A DNA stretch of 11,754 nucleotides from Negativicutes bacterium UBA1444 (GTDB lineage: Bacteria; Bacillota; Negativicutes; UBA1444): NCBI GenBank assembly GCA_002329525.1, contig DCTI01000066.1, positions 12,684 to 24,437 of the forward strand. The letters are read 5' to 3'. Position 1 is the first letter of the stretch. Every line of letters begins with the position of its first letter. A model generated the notes under the pieces. It did no database searches and was not told the DNA's origin. It saw only the letters and a list, made by a program, of their open reading frames with translations. The translations under genes were made by a program, and so were the position numbers. Positions 1-6,229 of the stretch are shown one piece after another.

Positions 1-26
1 GCTCTATCCACCTGAGCTACGGGCGC
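1..26 (-). tRNA. 5' part of a tRNA gene, cut by the window edge (probably tRNA-Arg)
   Basis: Read on the minus strand, this is the first 26 nt of a tRNA: a 7-nt acceptor strand GCGCCCG, the usual TA linker and a D-arm beginning GCTCAG and ending GAGC. The anticodon lies outside the window, so the isoacceptor cannot be read. The acceptor and D-arm sequence resembles bacterial tRNA-Arg, and it follows tRNA-Arg(ACG) by only 16 nt, so both are probably co-transcribed. The tRNA identity is an inference; that it is a tRNA is well supported. Confidence 0.85.
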
Positions 27-42
27 GTTATGGATAAATAAA

Positions 43-119
43 TGGCCTGCCCGGCAAGATTCGAACTTGCGACCTCTTGATTCGTAGTCAAGCGCTCTAT
101 CCAGCTGAGCTACGGGCAG
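43..119 (-). tRNA. tRNA-Arg(ACG)
   Basis: A complete 77-nt cloverleaf is readable on the minus strand. The acceptor strands CTGCCCG and CGGGCAG pair perfectly. The D-arm has GCTC/GAGC. The anticodon stem is CTTGA/TCAAG around the 7-nt loop CTACGAA, giving anticodon ACG (arginine, decoding CGN after A34 deamination). The T-arm is GCAAG, loop TTCGAAT, CTTGC. The discriminator is G and the 3' CCA is encoded in the DNA (43-45). A strong promoter lies directly upstream at 134-162, so this is the first gene of the tRNA operon. Confidence 0.97.
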
Positions 120-133
120 AGAATCCAAAAAGA

Positions 134-162
134 ATAATACCATATCCCATCGGGAAAGTCAA
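134..162 (-). promoter_or_regulatory. sigma-A-type promoter of the tRNA operon
   Basis: On the minus strand TTGACT (157-162) is followed after exactly 17 bp by TATTAT (134-139). Each hexamer differs from consensus at one base. Predicted transcription starts near 127, a few bases before the mature tRNA 5' end at 119, as expected for a stable-RNA promoter. Confidence 0.8.
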
Positions 163-179
163 ATGCGACTGCAATATTA

Positions 180-476
180 TTATTTGGGCGGGCGACTCCA
201 GTCCACATAGATTTGGGTATGGTGCCACATCCGGGTCAGGGCCTGTTTGAAGCTGGCCAGATTTTCCGTGGGCGTCAGCGTCTTGGTATGGAAGGTCCGC
301 AGGTCATCGCCGTCGGCGATGGCAATGTCATGCGGTTCGTTCAGATATTTTTCGACCGCCCGCCGTTTGTCTTCGTCGGCCAGGATCACCCGGACCGTCC
401 GGTTCGCCTCGTCATACTCAATTTGCCCATACTCCGCGGCGAAATGGATTACCACTTTGAAAATACGGTCACTCAC
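180..476 (-). CDS. small protein of unknown function (98 aa)
   Basis: I do not recognise a named family. The 98-residue product is soluble: no signal peptide, membrane segment or cysteine pair. It starts with a beta-rich stretch (FKVVIHF, then an IEYDE region and a TVRVIL strand), has a charged helix (DEDKRRAVEKYL), and ends with an aromatic and basic tail (WHHTQIYVDWSRPPK). I chose the GTG at 476-474 because GGGGTGA sits 8 nt upstream and pairs with the 16S tail. An ATG at 503-501 is possible but its upstream region lies in a hairpin. The frame is open to an ATG at 572, but that codon lies inside the -35 box and cannot be used. The gene has its own promoter, stands alone between the tRNA operon and ppx, and shows no terminator before the tRNA promoter. 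Coding status rests on the promoter, ribosome site and plausible composition. Confidence 0.72.
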   Translation of the reverse strand: MSDRIFKVVIHFAAEYGQIEYDEANRTVRVILADEDKRRAVEKYLNEPHDIAIADGDDLRTFHTKTLTPTENLASFKQALTRMWHHTQIYVDWSRPPK

Positions 477-504
477 TGTTCGACTCACCCCGAATCCGTC
501 CATT

Positions 505-519
505 TCCCTGCACCAGGGA
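505..519 (-). promoter_or_regulatory. leader hairpin before the small unknown gene
   Basis: TCCCTG-CAC-CAGGGA is a perfect 6-bp inverted repeat with a 3-nt loop. It lies in the predicted 5' untranslated region, directly upstream of the alternative ATG at 503-501, whose only nearby purine-rich sequence (AGGGA) is locked in the stem. It is too short and lacks a U-run, so it is not a terminator. A role in start choice or mRNA stability is an inference. Confidence 0.35.
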
Positions 520-542
520 GCGAATAATTTGGCTCGCGTATC

Positions 543-572
543 ATTGTAACAAGCAGGAGAAGGGCGAGTCAA
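543..572 (-). promoter_or_regulatory. sigma-A-type promoter of the small unknown gene
   Basis: The minus strand has TTGACT (567-572), an 18-bp spacer and TACAAT (543-548), each one base off consensus. The predicted start is near 536, leaving a leader of about 60 nt before the GTG at 476. The promoter lies back to back with the ppx gene on the other strand, for which I see no equally good promoter. Confidence 0.7.
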
Positions 573-634
573 GCAGAATTGTTCCTATGAATAACATTTT
601 CTGCGATGCCATCAACTTGCGGGAGGAACCATTC

Positions 635-2155
635 ATGTCCGAACGAGTCGCTGTCATCGATCTCGGGTCCAACTCGGCCCGGTTGATCATCCTGCACATC
701 TACGCCAACCGCGCCTACAACCTGGTCTATCACCAAAAGGAAAGCCTGCGTCTGGGCGAGGGCATGGGGCGCGAGCAGATTCTCGCGCCGGCGGCGCTGG
801 AACGGACGCTGGCCGCGCTGCGCAATTTCGCCCAGATGTGCAACATCATGAAAGCCGATACCATTCTGGCCGTGGCGACCGCCGCCGTCCGCAACGCCCG
901 CAACGGACCGGAGTTTCTGGATATGGTTGCCCGCGAGACCGGCCTGCCCATTCAGGCGATCAGCGGGGATACGGAGGCGTTCCTCGGCTATCTGGGCACC
1001 ATCAACACCATCGACGTAAAAGACGCCGTCCTGTTCGACCTCGGCGGCGGCAGCACGGAAATCTCCCTGGTCCGGGAGCGGCGGCTGGTCGAGAGCATCA
1101 GCCTGCCGATCGGCGCCGTCAATCTCAGCGACGAGTTCAAGACCCAGGACAAGGTGTCCAAGACCAACTTGGCCCACTTGTGCGGCTTCATCGACCGGCA
1201 GCTGAAAAAGGCGCCGTGGCTGGAAAGCGTCTCACTGCCGCTCGTCGGTATCGGCGGCACGGCCCGTAACATCGCCAAGATGGACCAGGCCCGCAAGAAC
1301 TATCCGTTTTCGAAGGTGCACAATTACCGGATGGGGCCGATCGCCCTTGAGGATCTGTTCCGGCTTATCACCGGGGCCAATCTGGCGCAACGCCGCCGCA
1401 TCACCGGCCTGAGCAGCGAACGGAGCGACATCATCGTGGCCGGCATTTCAGTGGTAAAGCGCCTGTTCGACCGGGTCCACGCCAGCAACCTGATCGTCAG
1501 CGGCTGCGGCGTACGCGAAGGCCTGTTCTTCCGGCATTATCTGAAGCACGAGTATTATCCCGATATCATCGCCGACATCCTGTCGCACAGCTCGACGAAC
1601 ATGTTGCGCTTCTACAAGGTCAATGAGCAGCACGCCCTGCATGTCACCGACATCGCCCTGCAATTGTTCGACGGCTGGACCGCCCTGCACCATCTCGACG
1701 CCCGGGACCGGATGCTGCTGCGGGCGGCGGCCCTGCTGCACGATATCGGCATCAGCATCAACTACTACGACCATGCCCGGCACAGCGCCTACCTGGTCGA
1801 GAACGCCCGTCTGTTCGGCCTGACCCACCGCGAGCAGATCCTGACCGCCGTGGTGGCCGCCTGGCACGCCAACATCGCCGCCAAATTGATGCGCAACCGA
1901 GTCTACAGCGAATTCCTGGATGAAACCGACTGGGCGAAAGCCCGTAAAATGGCGGTCATCCTGGCGGTCGCCAACAGTCTGGACTCCACGCACCGCCAAC
2001 AGATCACCAATCCGCTGGTCTCCTATTCCAAGGATCTGGCCGTCGTCTCCGTCAGCACGGAGGGCGACTGCAGCCTGGAGATGCAGGATGTGGACAAACA
2101 GCGCAAGGCGTTTCAGCGGGAACTGAACGCCGAACTCCGGATCATCTTCAAATAA
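635..2155 (+). CDS. ppx: Ppx/GppA-family exopolyphosphatase (polyphosphate or pppGpp phosphohydrolase) with C-terminal HD domain
   Basis: The family removes terminal phosphate from polyphosphate or from pppGpp in the cytoplasm. The product has 506 residues, close to the usual 490-515 of full-length Ppx/GppA. The actin-like ATPase fold shows phosphate-1 VIDLGSNSARLI (from D9), the SGDTEAF segment whose E114 fits the catalytic glutamate, phosphate-2 FDLGGGSTE (from D135), and GIGGTARN near 208. The C-terminal part carries an HD-type helical domain with LLHDIG (H369-D370) and further histidines downstream. The ATG at 635 is chosen because GGGAGGA precedes it by 8 nt; an in-frame ATG at 587 has no ribosome site and would add 16 unconserved residues. 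The gene is monocistronic and ends at a bidirectional terminator. Sequence alone does not separate Ppx from GppA activity. Confidence 0.93.
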   Translation: MSERVAVIDLGSNSARLIILHIYANRAYNLVYHQKESLRLGEGMGREQILAPAALERTLAALRNFAQMCNIMKADTILAVATAAVRNARNGPEFLDMVARETGLPIQAISGDTEAFLGYLGTINTIDVKDAVLFDLGGGSTEISLVRERRLVESISLPIGAVNLSDEFKTQDKVSKTNLAHLCGFIDRQLKKAPWLESVSLPLVGIGGTARNIAKMDQARKNYPFSKVHNYRMGPIALEDLFRLITGANLAQRRRITGLSSERSDIIVAGISVVKRLFDRVHASNLIVSGCGVREGLFFRHYLKHEYYPDIIADILSHSSTNMLRFYKVNEQHALHVTDIALQLFDGWTALHHLDARDRMLLRAAALLHDIGISINYYDHARHSAYLVENARLFGLTHREQILTAVVAAWHANIAAKLMRNRVYSEFLDETDWAKARKMAVILAVANSLDSTHRQQITNPLVSYSKDLAVVSVSTEGDCSLEMQDVDKQRKAFQRELNAELRIIFK

Positions 2156-2184
2156 ACGGCCCAGAGGGCCGGGTGGACATAAAG

Positions 2185-2218
2185 AAACCGCCGGTTGGCT
2201 GATAGCCGCCGGCGGTTT
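2185..2218. terminator. bidirectional Rho-independent terminator between ppx and the thioesterase gene
   Basis: A perfect 10-bp stem, AAACCGCCGG (2185-2194) with CCGGCGGTTT (2209-2218), encloses a 14-nt loop. On the plus strand it ends in TTTTATTGTTT. On the minus strand it ends in TTTCTTTATG. It lies 29 bp after the ppx stop and 7 bp after the convergent thioesterase stop, so it can serve both. Confidence 0.88.
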
Positions 2219-2225
2219 TATTGTT

Positions 2226-2675
2226 TCATTTAAACTCGATTCTCTGGACCGGTTTTAGCCGTTCCTGAACTCTTTTGGCCCAATCATCCCGGTTGACTAC
2301 CACTCGTTCATGCCGTCCGCTGCCAATCTCGCCGAGTTCGTCGCTGGCGAGAATGTCGAACAGAATCCGGTTTCCCCGAACTTCCGCCACCGTCGCCTGG
2401 ATGCTCACGGACATCCCCGTGCCGGTCGGTGCCTCATGCGTAAACTCCATGGACCGTCCCACCGTGATATAGCCTTTCGGAAGTTTGTGGTCGACAGCCT
2501 CGATGGCGGTGTGGATCATCAGGTTGACATAGGCCGGCGTTGCCAGCAGGTCCTCCATCGCGCCGCCGCCACCGTAACTGTAGCCGGTGTGTTTTTTTTC
2601 AACGGTCTTCTGTTCGATATGGCTCATTCCAGGGGTCACATATTGACTCACATCCAACAGGGTAGCCATTGCCAT
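2226..2675 (-). CDS. hotdog-fold acyl-CoA thioesterase, FlK-like family
   Basis: The 149-residue product fits a single hotdog thioesterase domain, which hydrolyses acyl-CoA or related thioesters in the cytoplasm. It resembles the family of fluoroacetyl-CoA thioesterase FlK: LLATPAYVNLM (residues 43-53), VGRSMEFTHEAPTGTG (72-87) and the C-terminal IGSGRHERVVVN (117-128). Comparing with FlK from memory, catalytic Thr42 corresponds to T46 and His76 to H80, but the position of Glu50 appears to be I54. Fluoroacetyl-CoA specificity should therefore not be assumed. The start is the ATG at 2675-2673, preceded by the near-perfect site AAAGGAGGTGA 5 nt away; an in-frame ATG at 2711 lies in the -10 region. 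The gene has its own promoter immediately after the peptidase stop codon and ends at the shared terminator. The natural substrate is unknown. Confidence 0.85.
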   Translation of the reverse strand: MAMATLLDVSQYVTPGMSHIEQKTVEKKHTGYSYGGGGAMEDLLATPAYVNLMIHTAIEAVDHKLPKGYITVGRSMEFTHEAPTGTGMSVSIQATVAEVRGNRILFDILASDELGEIGSGRHERVVVNRDDWAKRVQERLKPVQRIEFK

Positions 2676-2709
2676 GATTTTCACCTCCTTTACTCTGATT
2701 TGTATTTTC

Positions 2710-2738
2710 ATTATACATCGGTCCGTTTAATTTGTCAT
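2710..2738 (-). promoter_or_regulatory. near-consensus sigma-A promoter of the thioesterase gene
   Basis: On the minus strand ATGACA (2733-2738) is followed after 17 bp by a perfect TATAAT (2710-2715). The -35 box begins one base after the stop codon of the upstream peptidase gene (2740-2742). Predicted transcription starts near 2703, giving a leader of about 28 nt with a strong ribosome site. No terminator precedes it, so read-through from the upstream operon may add to expression. Confidence 0.82.
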
Positions 2739-2739
2739 A

Positions 2740-3864
2740 CTATTTTGTTAATTTTGCCATTTCTTGAACGAGACTCAACGTCCACGCCGTCGTCCGGTAT
2801 AAATCTTCCTCCCGGATGAATTCGGCGGTGGTGTGGACTTTCGCCATACCGGTTCCCAAAATGGCCGTCGGCACGCCGTAGCGGTTGAAAAAGTTGGCGT
2901 CGCTGCCGCCGCCGGTCGGCTCGAGCCGGGCGGCGATTCCCGCCGCCGCGGCCGCCTTCACCGCGGTCGCGATGACCGGCGCGGTCTCCGCCAGAACGAA
3001 CGGTTCGTACACCCGCTTCACGGCGATCTCGACCTGACCGCCGCCCGCCGTCACGATCCGGGAAAATGTATCGGCTATTTCGCGGGTCAGCCGCTCCAGC
3101 TTGTCCAGGTTGCGGCTGCGAGCCTCGGCGCTGATCGCCACGCGGTCGGGCACGATGTTGGTGGCGACGCCGCCCTTGATGATGCCGACGTTGCAAGTCG
3201 TTTCAAAATCAATGCGCCCCTGGGGGATTACCGCCAAAGCCCGGGCGGCCAGGGTGATGGCGTTGATTCCTTCTTCCGGCGCCACTCCGGCATGGGCCGT
3301 TTTTCCCCGCACCACGATGTCCAGCGAATTCTGCCCCGGCGCCATGGTCGTCACGCTGCCGACTTCTTCGCCGTCGAGGGCGTAGCCGAAATCGGCCCGG
3401 ATTTTTGCCGGATCGATCAGAATCGACCCGTCCAGGCCCGCCTCTTCCGAAATCGTGAACACTACCACGATTTCGCCGTGCGGCAAGCCTTGCTCCCGAA
3501 TCTGCCGCAGCGCCTCCAGGATCGGCACGATGCCCGATTTGCAGTCGGCGCCGAGGACCGTGTCGCCGGCGGAGGTGATTACGCCGTCGTTCCGTTGCGG
3601 ACGGACTCCCGCGCACGGCCGCACCGAGTCCATGTGGGCGTTCAGCATGAGGACCGGCGCGCCGGCCACGGTTCCCGGCAGGCGCGCGATCAGGTTGCCA
3701 GCGTTGCCGCCGATCTTTTCCCCCGCCCCGTCTTCTTCGACCGTCAGTCCGGCCGCCTGCAGTTTTTTCGTCAATGCATCGGCGATTTCCCGCTCGCCGC
3801 CGCTCGGCGACGCGATCGCCACCAGTTCCATAAATTCCTGCAAAACCCGCTGTCGGTTAATCAT
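2740..3864 (-). CDS. M20-family zinc metallopeptidase (PepT-like)
   Basis: The 374-residue cytoplasmic product has the two-domain M20 layout: a catalytic domain (about 1-175 and 295-374) around a dimerisation lid (about 178-290). All expected di-metal residues are present: H77 and D79 in NAHMDS, bridging D107 in GADCKSG, catalytic E140 followed by metal ligand E141 in SEEAG, D164 in ALDGEE, and H344 in KVHTTAEF. GGGSDANFF (318-326) is the usual late substrate-site motif. The family cleaves small peptides or amide bonds; it looks like the PepT-like group often labelled peptidase T-like, and the exact substrate is unknown. The ATG overlaps the end of dinB by 8 bp (ATGATTAA) with AAGGAA-type sequence upstream, so it is translationally linked to dinB and is the last gene of the operon. 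Confidence 0.9.
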   Translation of the reverse strand: MINRQRVLQEFMELVAIASPSGGEREIADALTKKLQAAGLTVEEDGAGEKIGGNAGNLIARLPGTVAGAPVLMLNAHMDSVRPCAGVRPQRNDGVITSAGDTVLGADCKSGIVPILEALRQIREQGLPHGEIVVVFTISEEAGLDGSILIDPAKIRADFGYALDGEEVGSVTTMAPGQNSLDIVVRGKTAHAGVAPEEGINAITLAARALAVIPQGRIDFETTCNVGIIKGGVATNIVPDRVAISAEARSRNLDKLERLTREIADTFSRIVTAGGGQVEIAVKRVYEPFVLAETAPVIATAVKAAAAAGIAARLEPTGGGSDANFFNRYGVPTAILGTGMAKVHTTAEFIREEDLYRTTAWTLSLVQEMAKLTK

Positions 3865-5041
3865 CTTTCGTTTCCTTCCCTTCCTTGCGCGACGCCAGCC
3901 GACCGTGCACCACCATCGGCGCGCCGAATTTCCGGCGCAGCTGGTCGACGGCGGCCGAGATCTGGCGTCCCTTTTCCTCCGGATTGTCGAACAGCGACGG
4001 CGCCACCGGCCGTTCCGGCTCCAGTTGTGATACGGTAACGCCGAGCAGGCGCACGCCGCTCCCGGCGCCCTGCTGCTGCTCCAGCAGTTCCAGGGCTGTC
4101 CGGTAAATGGTTTCGTCGATCTGGGTCGGCTCCGCCAGCGTCCGCCGCCGCGTCAGCGTCTGAAACGTCCCGTAGCGGAGTTTCAGCGTGACCGTCCGCC
4201 CGGCGGTTTTTTCACGCCGCAGCCGGTATCCCACCCGCTCTGACAACGCCAGTAACGCGGCGCGCAGGTCGTCGGCCGCGAACAGGTCATGTTCGAAAGT
4301 TTCCTCCGCGCCGATGGATTTCGCCTCGTGTCCGGATATCACCGGCCGGTCGTCGCGCCCCAGCGCCAGATTGTGAATGGTGACGGCATTCTCGCCGAAC
4401 AGGCGTTTCAGCTGCGGCGGCTCCAGACGGGCCAGCTGGCCGATGGTCCGGATTCCCTTGTCCTGAAGGTTCTTGGCTGTGACATCGCCGATCCCCCAGA
4501 GTTTTTCCACCGGCAAGTCCCGCAGGAACTCCTGCTCCCGGCCGTGTTCCACCACTACCAGCCCGTCCGGTTTCTGCAGGTCCGAGGCCATCTTGGCCAG
4601 AAACTTGTTGGGTGCCACGCCGGCCGAGACCGTCAGAAGCAGTTCTTCCTTCACCTGCCGCTTGATGGCCCGGGCGATCTCCACCGGCGACGGATACAGC
4701 CATTCCATGCCCGTCACGTCGAGAAAGGCCTCGTCGACGGAAATCTGCTCCACCAGCGGCGAATACTGATCCAGGATCGCCATGATCTGGCCGGACACGC
4801 GGGAATATTTCCGGTGGTCGCCGGGCAGGAAGATTCCCTGCGGGCACAGGCGTCGCGCGGTTGCCATCGGCAGCGCGGAATGCACGCCGAAGCGCCGGGC
4901 TTCGTACGAGGCGGTCGATACCACGCCCCGGTTGCCCAGCCCGCCGACGATCACCGGCTTGCCCCGGTATTCCGGATGGTCCCGCTGTTCCACCGACGCG
5001 AAGAACGCATCCATGTCCACGTGGATGATCCAGCGCAGCAT
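3857..5041 (-). CDS. dinB: DNA polymerase IV (Y-family translesion polymerase)
   Basis: This is an error-prone Y-family polymerase for replication past damaged bases. The 394-residue length is slightly above the usual 350-ish of E. coli Pol IV and normal for Firmicute forms. Palm residues are complete: D9 in HVDMDAFFASVE, and D103-E104 in SVDEAFLDVT. The fingers have YEARRFGVHS (46-55), the helix-hairpin-helix is near KLWGIGDVTAKNL (180-192), and a little-finger domain follows. VAPSLFD (346-352) occupies the usual place of the beta-clamp-binding motif. The ATG at 5041 is the only sensible start, since the catalytic aspartate follows within nine residues. Its ribosome site is weak (AAGG, 12 nt upstream), and the gene starts 14 bp after the small-protein gene, which suggests translational coupling. 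No LexA box was recognised nearby. Confidence 0.96.
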   Translation of the reverse strand: MLRWIIHVDMDAFFASVEQRDHPEYRGKPVIVGGLGNRGVVSTASYEARRFGVHSALPMATARRLCPQGIFLPGDHRKYSRVSGQIMAILDQYSPLVEQISVDEAFLDVTGMEWLYPSPVEIARAIKRQVKEELLLTVSAGVAPNKFLAKMASDLQKPDGLVVVEHGREQEFLRDLPVEKLWGIGDVTAKNLQDKGIRTIGQLARLEPPQLKRLFGENAVTIHNLALGRDDRPVISGHEAKSIGAEETFEHDLFAADDLRAALLALSERVGYRLRREKTAGRTVTLKLRYGTFQTLTRRRTLAEPTQIDETIYRTALELLEQQQGAGSGVRLLGVTVSQLEPERPVAPSLFDNPEEKGRQISAAVDQLRRKFGAPMVVHGRLASRKEGKETKDD

Positions 5042-5055
5042 CGTTTTCGCCGACC

Positions 5056-5232
5056 TTACTTCGTATACACGTTCAGGCCGATTTTGACGTCTTCATGCCC
5101 CGGCACCGACTGGTTTCCTTCCGTGCTGGCGATGATCGTGGATTTGCCGCTGCTGGATTTGCCGAAGCGCTGGGAAAGATCGACCGTGATGGTCAGGATG
5201 TCGCCGTTCGTCGTCATTTCAATATTTTTCAT
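5056..5232 (-). CDS. 58-residue small protein of unknown function
   Basis: ATG at 5232 to TAA at 5056 encodes 58 residues, MKNIEMTTNGDILTITVDLS at the start and IGLNVYTK at the end. A good ribosome site, AAAGGAGA, lies about 6 nt upstream. The chain begins with two short beta strands, then a serine- and glycine-rich turn FGKSSSGKS (residues 23-31) followed by TIIAST. There is no signal peptide or membrane segment. From memory, similar short proteins containing a SSSGKS-TIIAST-EGN core occur in other anaerobes as conserved hypotheticals; this needs a search. GKSSSGKS recalls a P-loop but lacks the fold around it and should not be called an ATPase. It lies 36 bp after the dehydrogenase-fold gene and 14 bp before dinB, inside the operon. 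Confidence 0.82.
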   Translation of the reverse strand: MKNIEMTTNGDILTITVDLSQRFGKSSSGKSTIIASTEGNQSVPGHEDVKIGLNVYTK

Positions 5233-5268
5233 GTTGCGTCTCCTTTCGCTATTCGCAGGGGAATATGA

Positions 5269-6207
5269 TTATGTTCGCCCTGAAGCCCCCGTTTCCTTTT
5301 CGGTGGCGGCAGGGTCCGCCAGGAAAGCTTCGATGTTGGCCAGCACTTTTTGGCTGAGCCGGTCAAAAGCCTGCCGGGTCCGACCGGCGGACCGGTTCAC
5401 GCAGTGGACATGGGGATGGGTCAGCAGCCGGCCGCTGGCATCGCCCAGCGCCCCCGCCGTATCGCAAAAAAATTCGTTGTCGCCATGCGCCAGCCACCTG
5501 TCCAGGGCGTCAATATCATGGGACGGTCCGATCGAGGTGTTGAACAGGATCTTGTGATGGCCCAGCTGCTCGAATTGCTCTTCCCGCAGCAGAATCACAT
5601 TTTTGTTCAGGCAGGTGCAGACAACGTCCACCGTGGCGAGCAGTTCCGGCAACGGCAGATACCGAATGCCGGCCGCCTCGGCGTCCGGTTTGCGGGTACG
5701 GCTGAAATAGCGCAGATCGGCGCCAAACGCCTGCAACCCCGCGGCAATCAGCCGGCCGGTGGTCCCCAGGCCAATAATTCCCACTTTCAGATCGGTCAGC
5801 TCCACCGGCATCTCCTGCCACTGGCTGCCGCCGAACCCTTGCAGGAAGCGGATCAGCTCGCTGGCGACATACTCCACGACCCCCGGATCGCCGTAGTCGC
5901 GGATGCCGGATACGGTGACGCCCTGTTCACGCGCGGCGCGGATGTCGACGTTGGCGCTCTCCTCCGAATACAGGCTGCAGCACATGCCGATGTAACGGAT
6001 GCCGGGGCAGGCCGCCAGCACGGCCCGGTCAATCCGGCTGGTATAACTGAGCAAGACCGCCTCCGCATCGCCGATGCGGTCGATGATTTCCCCGTTGTCC
6101 GATGGAATATCCCCATATTCGACGACTTCGGCGGCATACTCCCGAAGTTTTTGCCGCGCCGCCGGAATCAGGCCTACCGGTTCAATGGCGACCAGTTTTC
6201 GAAACAC
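5269..6207 (-). CDS. D-isomer-specific 2-hydroxyacid dehydrogenase-fold protein with atypical active site
   Basis: The 312-residue product has the family's two Rossmann-like domains: an N-terminal substrate domain (1-115, with a segment around NVDIRAAREQGVTVSGI) and an NAD-binding domain whose nucleotide motif is GLGTTG (146-151). The usual NAD-specific acidic residue after strand two is replaced by SRTRKP (169-174), which hints at NADP. All three canonical catalytic positions look altered: the N-x-x-R-G motif reads NTSIG (I226 for Arg), the D-x-x-x-E-P stretch reads DTAGALGD (249-256), and the T-P-H-x-A-G motif reads VNRSAGRT (270-277). Chemistry is therefore uncertain. The start is GTG at 6207, with GGGGGAG 6 nt upstream. 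It begins 22 bp after the phosphatase gene and is clearly in the same operon. Confidence 0.8.
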   Translation of the reverse strand: MFRKLVAIEPVGLIPAARQKLREYAAEVVEYGDIPSDNGEIIDRIGDAEAVLLSYTSRIDRAVLAACPGIRYIGMCCSLYSEESANVDIRAAREQGVTVSGIRDYGDPGVVEYVASELIRFLQGFGGSQWQEMPVELTDLKVGIIGLGTTGRLIAAGLQAFGADLRYFSRTRKPDAEAAGIRYLPLPELLATVDVVCTCLNKNVILLREEQFEQLGHHKILFNTSIGPSHDIDALDRWLAHGDNEFFCDTAGALGDASGRLLTHPHVHCVNRSAGRTRQAFDRLSQKVLANIEAFLADPAATEKETGASGRT

Positions 6208-6229
6208 CGCGTACTCCCCCTTCTTTTCC

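Noticed and set aside
477..572. Longest open frame of the small minus-strand gene starting at ATG 572
   Set aside because: The codon overlaps the -35 box of a good promoter on the same strand, so it would not be in the transcript.
587..634. Extended start of ppx at the ATG at 587
   Set aside because: No ribosome site precedes it and the extra 16 residues are unlike the family, whereas the ATG at 635 has GGGAGGA at 8 nt and begins directly with the phosphate-1 strand.
2833..4038. A 401-codon plus-strand open frame opposite the M20 peptidase and dinB
   Set aside because: It lies antisense to two genes with complete catalytic motifs, has no ribosome site or family resemblance, and arises from high third-position GC.
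5125..5166. ATP-binding P-loop in the 58-residue protein (GKSSSGKS)
   Set aside because: The segment lies in a chain too short for a P-loop fold and lacks a following helix and Walker B.
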